Assembly: GCA_015259305.1 (NCBI GenBank)
Contig: JABZGO010000059.1
Coordinates: 1-9,271 of the forward strand
Direction of reading: 5' to 3'
From: Alloprevotella tannerae
GTDB lineage: Bacteria; Bacteroidota; Bacteroidia; Bacteroidales; Bacteroidaceae
DNA: 9,271 bases
Shown: positions 1-4,473 of the stretch, piece by piece
Layout of the letters: every line of letters begins with the position of its first letter
Numbering within the stretch: position 1 is the stretch's first letter
Program-made: the position numbers and the translations under genes
The notes under the pieces: model-generated
The model's database searches: none
The model's input: only the letters and a program-made list of their open reading frames with translations
What the model was told of the DNA's origin: nothing

Positions 1-530
1 AGCAAAAGGCCGCCCGAGCGCAAACGCGGCAATACGAGATCGTAATACGTGCAATAGTCGCGCTTATTGGCATCGATAAAGGCCATATCATAGACCTCAT
101 TTTCTTTGGGCAGCAAGTCTAAGACGTCGCCAATGATCAATTCGATGCGCGGCGGATAAGGCGCACCTTCCAGCCACGGCCGCGTGAAGTCTTCTTGCTC
201 ATCATTGATCTCGTAAGTGCGTATGAGTCCGTCGGCTTCCATTCCCGCCGCAATGCTTAAGGTGCTATAGCCGGTATAGGTACCGATTTCCAGCACCTTC
301 TTGGGGTGCAAGAGCTTGGTCAGCAAGCGCAACAGCGTCCCCTGCCAATGTCCGGAAGCCATACGCGGGCGCAGCAACTTCGTCTGCGTGGCGCGATAGA
401 GGCGGTGCAGGTAATCGTCTTCCGGCGTTATCATTTCTGTAATGTAGGCTTCCAGCAAAGGGTCGCAGCCGTCTGCACCCTCAAACGTATTGCCGCGTTT
501 TTCCGGCAAACCTATTTCTTCATACTTCAT
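1..530 (-). CDS. SAM-dependent O-methyltransferase (class I, COMT-like), C-terminus cut by window edge
   Basis: Likely transfers a methyl group from S-adenosylmethionine to a hydroxyl of a small molecule in the cytoplasm; the substrate cannot be told. I translated it from ATG at 530-528, giving 176 complete codons before the left edge. The SAM-binding motif VLEIGTYTGYSTLSIA lies at residues 79-94. An acidic residue after strand 2 (E107 in TYEIND) fits the ribose contact, GDVLDLL at 134-140 follows, and AFIDANKRDY at 150-159 contains the expected metal-binding Asp (D153). Family members are usually about 210-220 aa, so roughly 40 residues are missing, only because of the window edge. As I recall, Bacteroidales often place this gene directly after aroQ-pyk; here it is about 4 kb away on the other strand. 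No convincing promoter was found; the stretch revcomp to TATTTTTTG at 604-612 is one base off consensus spacing. Family assignment is confident, substrate unknown. Confidence 0.9.
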   Translation of the reverse strand, partial: MKYEEIGLPEKRGNTFEGADGCDPLLEAYITEMITPEDDYLHRLYRATQTKLLRPRMASGHWQGTLLRLLTKLLHPKKVLEIGTYTGYSTLSIAAGMEADGLIRTYEINDEQEDFTRPWLEGAPYPPRIELIIGDVLDLLPKENEVYDMAFIDANKRDYCTYYDLVLPRLRSGGLL

Positions 531-658
531 ACGAAATCTCTTCAAAAGCGCTTTTTAGGCCGGTAAAGTTCGCTTATTTCCCGACTAAATAAAAGTAGCA
601 CCGCAAAAAATACCCTCTTTATCTACCAATTTATAAGTTTTTGCCGCCGCGCGTTTGT

Positions 659-683
659 CAGGTAAAACCCGATGTTATACCTG
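659..683. promoter_or_regulatory. 25-bp imperfect palindrome between divergent transcription units
   Basis: CAGGTA at 659-664 pairs with TACCTG at 678-683. After one A/A mismatch, AAC at 666-668 pairs with GTT at 674-676, leaving a 5-base loop. It lies about 50 bases upstream of the TATCTTTG box at 735 and about 130 bases upstream of the methyltransferase start. It could be an operator for a dimeric regulator or a chance hairpin. No T-tract follows on either strand, so a terminator is unlikely. Confidence 0.3.
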
Positions 684-734
684 CATCAAGCAAATAAATT
701 CTTTTATTATCTTCCATTTATCCTATAAAAATCT

Positions 735-742
735 TATCTTTG
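735..742 (+). promoter_or_regulatory. Bacteroidales-type -7 promoter box (TATCTTTG)
   Basis: TATCTTTG is a full match to the Bacteroidota -7 consensus TAnnTTTG, in an AT-rich stretch. Transcription would start near 750. The -33 TTTG element is not obvious at the expected distance; the region around 710-716 is T-rich only. It would drive the leader at 774-873 and the small protein at 1002-1247. Confidence 0.55.
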
Positions 743-773
743 CAACCAATTCACTCAATTAAGTCCTTTTATC

Positions 774-791
774 ATGAAAAATCGTTTCTGA
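774..791 (+). CDS. Possible five-codon leader peptide (MKNRF)
   Basis: ATG at 774 is followed by four codons and TGA at 789-791, about 24 bases after the predicted transcription start. Codons 2-5 overlap the 5' arm (777-786) of the long hairpin described below, so a translating ribosome would block that hairpin. The peptide MKNRF also resembles the start of a Bacteroidales signal peptide, and reading through the TGA gives FSICPPA, so it could instead be the decayed start of an exported protein. Too short for any coding statistics. Confidence 0.2.
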   Translation: MKNRF

Positions 792-873
792 TTCAGCATC
801 TGCCCTCCGGCCGATTTTACCATCGATTGAGGTGCGCTGACGGGCAACGATTTTTTCAGTCTCATCCGTCAGC
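774..873 (+). promoter_or_regulatory. Structured 5' leader with mutually exclusive hairpins (attenuator-like)
   Basis: Structure A: a perfect 10-bp stem pairs AAAAATCGTT (777-786) with AACGATTTTT (846-855). Inside it are TCAGC/GCTGA (793-797/836-840), CCTC/GAGG (804-807/829-832) and CGAT/ATCG (812-815/822-825). The T run 851-856 forms its 3' edge, giving it a terminator-like look. Structure B: GCTGACGG (836-843) pairs perfectly with CCGTCAGC (866-873) and cannot coexist with the TCAGC/GCTGA stem of A. A further 6-bp pairing TGCTGC/GCAGCA joins 878-883 and 902-907. The mini-ORF at 774-791 covers the 5' arm of A. This is the geometry of a translation-sensed attenuator, but the sensed signal is unknown, and the T-tract sits partly in the stem rather than after it. 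A stand-alone small RNA is the alternative. Confidence 0.35.
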
Positions 874-1001
874 CGGTTGCTGCGGAGCGACTTAGGCAAT
901 GGCAGCATCACAGATAAAATGCAGAAAGCAGAAAAGACGAAAGCTGTTTGCCTACAAGCAAGGACAAAACTTTAAGCAATTCAAACACAAACCATCACGT
1001 T

Positions 1002-1247
1002 ATGGAAGATATTGCACAGCAAACAAGCGAAACTCAACATACTATGATAGAAGTAAAGGCTGAAAAAGGCGTAGCGCACATTAGCAACCGACAAAGCGCG
1101 GCTGATTTGATACATATATATAATATGTCGGGTCAATGTGTATATAAAGTGACGCTCAGTGCGCAATCTGAAATAACCATTCCCCTTGCTCAAGGTCGTT
1201 ATGTCTTAAAGATGTCGACGGCCGACGTTGAAATCAGCATCGAATGA
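1002..1247 (+). CDS. Small protein resembling a T9SS C-terminal sorting domain without a passenger (about 81 aa)
   Basis: Function unknown. From ATG at 1002 it encodes 81 aa. Residues about 36-71 (LIHIYNMSGQCVYKV, then ITIPLAQGRYVLKMS) follow the pattern of type IX secretion C-terminal domains: a strand with Y-x-x-x-G-Q-x-V-Y, then I-x-x-x-L-x-x-G-x-Y-x-x-K. Those domains normally end a large exported protein after a signal peptide. Here there is neither passenger nor signal peptide; residues 1-15 are polar. An in-frame TTG at 948 would add 18 polar residues and is less likely. A short ORF at 919-975 precedes it. The promoter box at 735, the leader, and a terminator starting at its stop codon make it look like a self-contained transcription unit, which argues against pure decay. 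A remnant of a deleted exported protein remains possible, as MKNRF at 774 looks signal-peptide-like. Resemblance to the end of the GLUG protein at 7992-8213 is visible by eye. Confidence 0.55.
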   Translation: MEDIAQQTSETQHTMIEVKAEKGVAHISNRQSAADLIHIYNMSGQCVYKVTLSAQSEITIPLAQGRYVLKMSTADVEISIE

Positions 1248-1278
1248 GGCGCTAATGATGCATCAATGCGCCTTTTTC
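1247..1278 (+). terminator. Rho-independent terminator starting at the small-protein stop codon
   Basis: AGGCGC (1247-1252) pairs with GCGCCT (1268-1273), the self-complementary TGATGCATCA lies between them, and a TTTTT run follows. The last base of the TGA stop codon (1245-1247) is the first base of the stem, so the terminator belongs to the small gene at 1002-1247. Confidence 0.8.
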
Positions 1279-1472
1279 GTAAGCGCCCGCTTTTCTTCCG
1301 CTTTCTAAGACGGAAAAGGCTCTCTACACCAAGTTGTTTTCTATTTTTACGCGTCTGAAAACAATCTACTTCAGCAATTATTTTCCCCCTTTTGCGCCGT
1401 TTCTACGCCCTTTTCTTACCGTCAAAATAAAGTTTGACCTGATTTCAAACCTTATGGCTACGATTTTCTTCG

Positions 1473-1480
1473 TATCTTCG
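1473..1480 (+). promoter_or_regulatory. Possible -7 promoter box for ruvB (TATCTTCG)
   Basis: TATCTTCG matches TAnnTTTG at all but one base and lies 8 bases before the ruvB ATG, implying a very short or absent 5' UTR if used. A TTTG at 1433-1436 is too far for the usual spacing to this box; it is nearer to a weaker TACGATTT stretch at 1459. The rest of the spacer 1279-1488 shows nothing I can identify. Confidence 0.3.
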
Positions 1481-1488
1481 CTACGATT

Positions 1489-2529
1489 ATGCAAGAAGAT
1501 ACCTTCGACATACGCTCCCGACAAGCTTCACCCACGCCGCAAGAGCGTGATTTTGAAAACGCTTTGCGGCCCTTGCACTTCGACGACTTTAGCGGACAGC
1601 AAAAGGTGGTCGATAATTTGCGCGTCTTCGTAGAAGCGGCCAAGTATCGCGGCGAACCGCTCGACCATACTTTGCTCCACGGCCCGCCGGGCTTGGGCAA
1701 AACGACCTTGGCCAATATTATTGCCAACGAGTTGGGCGTAGGTTTCAAACTGACTTCAGGTCCTGTGCTCGATAAGCCGGGCGATTTGGCCGGACTCTTA
1801 ACAAGTCTTGAGCCCCACGACGTCTTGTTTATCGATGAGATACATCGGCTTCAGCCCGTCGTAGAAGAATATCTCTATTCGGCTATGGAAGATTACCGCA
1901 TCGATATTATGATCGACCGCGGTCCGGCTGCTCGCTCCATTCAGCTTGATTTGAATCCGTTTACATTGATTGGTGCGACAACGCGCAGCGGATTGCTGAC
2001 CGCTCCTTTGCGGGCGCGCTTCGGCATCAACTTGCATTTGGAGTATTACGATGCACTGACCATCGGCAGCATTCTTATGCGCAGTGCCGGCATCTTGGGT
2101 GTGCCGCTCAAAGATGAGGCACGCAAGGAAATAGCCGGCCGCAGTCGCGGAACGCCGCGTATTGCCAATGCGCTCTTGCGCCGTGTGCGCGACTTTGCGC
2201 AGGTAAAGGGCACGGGAACAATTGATCCGGAAATCGCAAACTTCGCTTTGGAAGCGCTCAACATCGACCGCTACGGCCTCGACGATACGGATAATAAGAT
2301 CCTGCTGACGATTATCGACAAATTCAAAGGCGGACCTGTCGGCATAGGTACGATTGCTACGGCCATCGGTGAAGATCCGGGCACACTTGAAGAGGTTTAC
2401 GAACCCTTCTTGATTAAAGAGGGCTTCATACGTCGCACGCCGCGCGGACGTGAGGTCACTGAATTGGCCTTTAAGCACCTTAACCGTCCGCTGCCTCGCA
2501 TGCAGCCGGAGCAACCCTCGCTTTTCTGA
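1489..2529 (+). CDS. ruvB: Holliday junction branch-migration DNA helicase subunit RuvB
   Basis: AAA+ motor that, with RuvA, drives branch migration of Holliday junctions during recombination and repair, handing them to RuvC. The 346 aa are the usual family length. Visible motifs: Walker A GPPGLGKT (65-72), Walker B LFIDEIH (113-119), sensor 1 GATTR (162-166), LRARFG with the arginine finger at R175, and sensor 2 [10 protein letters not shown] (221-230). The C-terminal winged-helix DNA-binding domain runs from about 255 to 330 and includes [10 protein letters not shown] and the basic TPRGR loop. ATG at 1489 gives the short polar N-terminus expected before the conserved [12 protein letters not shown] stretch. 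All key residues are present and no frameshift is seen. ybeY follows 91 bases downstream in the same direction with no terminator between, so the two may share a transcript. Confidence 0.98.
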   Translation: MQEDTFDIRSRQASPTPQERDFENALRPLHFDDFSGQQKVVDNLRVFVEAAKYRGEPLDHTLLHGPPGLGKTTLANIIANELGVGFKLTSGPVLDKPGDLAGLLTSLEPHDVLFIDEIHRLQPVVEEYLYSAMEDYRIDIMIDRGPAARSIQLDLNPFTLIGATTRSGLLTAPLRARFGINLHLEYYDALTIGSILMRSAGILGVPLKDEARKEIAGRSRGTPRIANALLRRVRDFAQVKGTGTIDPEIANFALEALNIDRYGLDDTDNKILLTIIDKFKGGPVGIGTIATAIGEDPGTLEEVYEPFLIKEGFIRRTPRGREVTELAFKHLNRPLPRMQPEQPSLF

Positions 2530-2620
2530 ACGCGACCATCGGGAAAGGAAAATCGTTAATAGCATCATAGCAGAATCAACCGTGCTGCCACGTTGTGCAA
2601 CAACCAAACTATTAAAGCTG

Positions 2621-3040
2621 ATGATTTCTTACAATACCGTCAACGTAAACATGCCGCCCATCAAGCGCCGTAACAATTCGGCTTGGGTGCGCCGCGTAGC
2701 CGCCACTTACGGAAAAGAGGTCGGCGAGATCGCATATATTTTTTGCGACGATGAGAAAATATTAGAGGTCAACCAACAATATTTGAACCACGACTATTAT
2801 ACGGACATCATAACCTTTGATTATACGGAGGGAAACGTCTTGGGCGGCGACCTTTTCATCAGTTTGGACACCGTCCGAACCAATGCTGAGCAGCGTAACA
2901 TCTCGTATAGGGAAGAACTTGATCGGGTTATCATCCACGGCATCTTGCACCTTTGCGGCATCAACGACAAAGGCCCGGGCGAGCGCGAACTGATGGAAGC
3001 AGCTGAGAACAAAGCGCTCAACCTTCGCGATAAGGCTTAA
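2621..3040 (+). CDS. ybeY: Endoribonuclease YbeY (16S rRNA 3'-end maturation, zinc enzyme)
   Basis: Single-strand endoribonuclease involved in rRNA maturation and ribosome quality control. I chose ATG at 2621, giving 139 aa beginning MISYNTV, which fits the family; an open frame extending back into ruvB (to about 2450) is not conserved-looking. Residues 61-67 (TDIITFD) correspond to the family's TDVLSF strand, followed by the GDLFISLDTVR stretch. The zinc motif is HGILHLCGIND at 106-116: H106 and H110 are present, but the third ligand position is Asp (D116), where E. coli has His (HGTLHLQGYDH). As I recall, Asp is usual in Bacteroides YbeY, so this is a clade feature and not a defect. It lies downstream of ruvB and is closed by the terminator at 3114-3165. 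As I recall, mnmG usually follows it in Bacteroidales; here it does not. Confidence 0.96.
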   Translation: MISYNTVNVNMPPIKRRNNSAWVRRVAATYGKEVGEIAYIFCDDEKILEVNQQYLNHDYYTDIITFDYTEGNVLGGDLFISLDTVRTNAEQRNISYREELDRVIIHGILHLCGINDKGPGERELMEAAENKALNLRDKA

Positions 3041-3113
3041 AGCCGACTCAACTCACTTTTTTTTAACGGACTACTATGCTTTTGATCCTTCCAGCAAGGA
3101 TTAACATCACTAT

Positions 3114-3165
3114 AAGCATAAACCTCGGTCAACACATCTTACCGGCGTTTATGCTTTTCTTTTTT
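3114..3165 (+). terminator. Rho-independent terminator after ybeY
   Basis: AAGCATAAAC (3114-3123) pairs perfectly with GTTTATGCTT (3147-3156). After a short mismatch, CGGT (3126-3129) pairs with ACCG (3141-3144) around an 11-base loop. The tract TTTTCTTTTTT follows. It lies 73 bases past the ybeY stop codon and ends the ruvB-ybeY unit. A smaller hairpin, ATCCTT/AAGGAT (3085-3090/3096-3101), lies just upstream. Confidence 0.82.
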
Positions 3166-3363
3166 ATAACTACTTTAGTCTCAAATTACTTTATCTTGTT
3201 ACTTACTATTTTTTACTTTCAAGCACTTCTAATTCGTATCTTCCAACCTTTTAATACTATCAACTACAAGTAAACTCTCTAATATTCATATATTATTTAA
3301 TAGTAGGCATAACGTGACAACTTAACAAATGATAAAGGACATTTTGCTCCTGAACCAATTTGA

Positions 3364-3391
3364 ACCATTTCGAGGATATCCTCGAAATGGT
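3364..3391. repeat. Perfect 28-bp palindrome preceded by a 10-bp tandem
   Basis: ACCATTTCGAGGAT (3364-3377) is followed directly by its exact reverse complement (3378-3391), with no loop. Just before it are two near-identical decamers, TGAACCAATT (3351-3360) and TGAACCATTT (3361-3370); the second enters the palindrome. No T-tract follows, so it is not a standard terminator. It does not resemble parS or dif as I know them. An operator for a dimeric DNA-binding protein, or a genome-wide palindromic repeat, are the main options. It lies in an AT-rich, gene-free stretch. Confidence 0.75.
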
Positions 3392-3450
3392 CTGAAATCT
3401 TACTATTACTATTGAAATAAAAGGTTCTTTTAGCTAATTAAATAAGGGCG

Positions 3451-3569
3451 AACATTGCCTTGCGCGGTTTTCATCACGATAACAAACCTTTATTGTCGTG
3501 AGATGAAGCTCTTTTTCTCACGAGCGCACACCTTTGTTGTCGTGATAAAAAACGTCGGGCGGCAATGTT
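3451..3569. repeat. 119-nt element of nested inverted and direct repeats (MITE-like or structured RNA)
   Basis: The ends are 9-bp inverted repeats: AACATTGCC (3451-3459) and GGCAATGTT (3561-3569). Inside are two copies of a 28-nt unit at 3474-3501 and 3518-3545, 23 of 28 bases identical, 44 nt apart from start to start. Each unit begins TCACGA, contains ACCTTT, and ends TTGTCGTGA, so each can also fold as a hairpin by its TCACGA/TCGTGA ends. T-rich stretches precede both copies. No target-site duplication is obvious. A small non-autonomous mobile element with central tandem units, or a structured RNA, would both fit. No coding sequence is credible here. Confidence 0.6.
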
Positions 3570-3785
3570 GATTGGGCTAAAGTGCTGATGGCGATGGTGT
3601 TTGGCCGTTCGTCGGTGATTTGTTTTTGCTGTGTGCTTAAAAATGGTAGGCGCTTCTCATCGTCATTGCTACGCTTGGCGGCCTTTAGATGGACGGTTTT
3701 GGTGCGCAAACGGAGCGGAATCATAGGGAAAGGGGAGCGAGTAGAGCTTACAATCGAGTTTGAAAGCAAGCGCTTTAGTAAAAGA
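3570..3785. other. Gene-free stretch between the repeat element and the aroQ promoter
   Basis: Frames of 75 codons (plus, 3582-3809) and 83 codons (minus, 3518-3769) are open on both strands, but their products are basic, Ser/Arg-rich and unlike any family I know. The plus frame runs through the promoter box at 3791 and the minus frame runs into the repeat element. I treat both as chance open frames. AAGCGCTT at 3768-3775 is a short palindrome about 15 bases before the promoter box. Nothing else is recognised. Confidence 0.5.
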
Positions 3786-3790
3786 ATTTA

Positions 3791-3798
3791 TAACTTTG
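3791..3798 (+). promoter_or_regulatory. Bacteroidales-type -7 promoter box for aroQ-pyk (TAACTTTG)
   Basis: TAACTTTG matches the consensus TAnnTTTG exactly, in the AT-rich context ATTTATAACTTTGCAT. A TTTG at 3759-3762 is 28 bases upstream, longer than the usual spacing, so the -33 element is uncertain. It is the best promoter candidate before aroQ. A weaker TAAACTTG lies at 3986-3993, 13 bases before the first ATG. Using the box at 3791 would give a leader of about 200 nt. Confidence 0.5.
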
Positions 3799-4006
3799 CA
3801 TCTGCATAGCTCTAAAGTCCGCTTCGGCAAGCAGCGATCCTGCCGGAAGCAAGGGATAGGGCGAGGTGAGGCTGAAGCGATAGGAGCAGCACGGCGAAAA
3901 CGGGCGTAATAGTGCGGCTAACGTAAGAGGTGCGACTGCGCAAGGCCTACTTCAGAAAGAAAAAACCGATGAGCGGGGCTACGGATAAACTTGTAAAAGC
4001 TACATC
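3799..4006 (+). other. Purine-rich, structured 5' leader of aroQ
   Basis: About 200 bases without a credible gene, G-rich on the plus strand, between the TAACTTTG box and the aroQ ATG. A hairpin forms at its start: GCTTC (3821-3825) with GAAGC (3846-3850), then GGCA (3826-3829) with TGCC (3841-3844) across one bulged G. CTGAAG (3872-3877) and CTTCAG (3950-3955) can form a long-range pair. It could be an untranslated regulatory leader or a small RNA gene. I do not recognise any riboswitch class. Confidence 0.3.
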
Positions 4007-4459
4007 ATGATGAAAATACTGATTCTTAACGGACCTAACCTGAACTTACTGGGCACGCGAGAGCCAAACATCTATGGATTGACATCGATGGAAGCGTGTT
4101 GTGCGCAGTTGCGTGCCAACTTTCCTTCGCTTTCGTTGGTCTATGATCAAAACAATTCGGAGGGCACCTTGATCGATCGCCTCCAACTGGCGGCGAAGGA
4201 TGGCACTTTTGGTGTCGTTTTCAATGCCGGCGCTTACACGCATACGTCCTTGGCTTTGGCCGATTGCATACGGGCCATCGGTTTGCCCGTCGTAGAGGTG
4301 CACATTAGCAACGTGGCCGCTCGCGAACCTATTCGCCGCCAATCGTTGATGGCTGAAGCGTGCGCCGGAACAATATCGGGCTTCGGCATCGACGTCTACC
4401 GCCTCGGCATAGAAGCGCTGCTCGGCATGAAGCAAACTGACACTACTCAATCAGAATAA
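4007..4459 (+). CDS. aroQ: 3-dehydroquinate dehydratase, type II
   Basis: Catalyses the third step of the shikimate pathway, dehydration of 3-dehydroquinate to 3-dehydroshikimate, as a cytoplasmic dodecamer in this family. The 150 aa are the usual length. The N-terminal signature LNGPNLNLLGTREPNIYG spans residues 7-24, with the catalytic Arg R18 and Tyr Y23 on the active-site lid. FNAGAYTHTS (72-81) holds the substrate-binding Asn N73, and VEVHISN (96-102) holds the catalytic His H99; REPIRRQS (106-113) follows. There are two adjacent ATGs, at 4007 and 4010; the second gives the more typical start MKILILNGPN, so the true start may be one codon later. pyk starts 14 bases after its stop, so they probably share a transcript. 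As I recall this pair is conserved in Bacteroidales. Confidence 0.97.
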   Translation: MMKILILNGPNLNLLGTREPNIYGLTSMEACCAQLRANFPSLSLVYDQNNSEGTLIDRLQLAAKDGTFGVVFNAGAYTHTSLALADCIRAIGLPVVEVHISNVAAREPIRRQSLMAEACAGTISGFGIDVYRLGIEALLGMKQTDTTQSE

Positions 4460-4473
4460 TTAAAACGTAAGTT

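Noticed and set aside
919..975. 18-codon open frame (MQKAEKTK...) before the small protein
   Set aside because: Too short, polar and without other support to call a gene; it may be an incidental upstream frame.
2590..2606. GTTGTGCAAC-like symmetry between ruvB and ybeY as an operator
   Set aside because: The dyad is imperfect and short, within a spacer likely transcribed with ruvB; no promoter box adjoins it.
1798..2607. 269-codon minus-strand open frame opposite ruvB
   Set aside because: It lies antisense to a strongly conserved gene with all its motifs intact; the product has no recognisable features.
2450..2620. Extended N-terminus for YbeY in an open frame starting inside ruvB
   Set aside because: The added residues are shadow translation of ruvB and spacer; MISYNTV at 2621 matches the family start and length.
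3076..3273. 65-codon plus-strand open frame with a hydrophobic, membrane-like product
   Set aside because: It spans the clear terminator at 3114-3165, lies in AT-rich DNA that yields Leu/Ile/Phe codons by composition, and resembles no family I know.
3474..3545. Two 28-nt repeats separated by 16 nt, CRISPR-like at first sight
   Set aside because: Only two copies with five differences, a spacer far shorter than normal, no cas genes nearby, and the repeats sit inside a larger inverted repeat.
3518..3809. Overlapping open frames on both strands (plus 3582-3809, minus 3518-3769)
   Set aside because: Neither has a recognisable domain; one runs through the promoter box and the other into the repeat element, and both are basic low-complexity products.
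3835..3860. CCGGAAGCAAGG stretch reminiscent of the SRP RNA tetraloop region
   Set aside because: The asymmetric loop (GGAAGGAAGCAGCC type) and its partner strand are missing; it is explained by the simple hairpin at 3821-3850.
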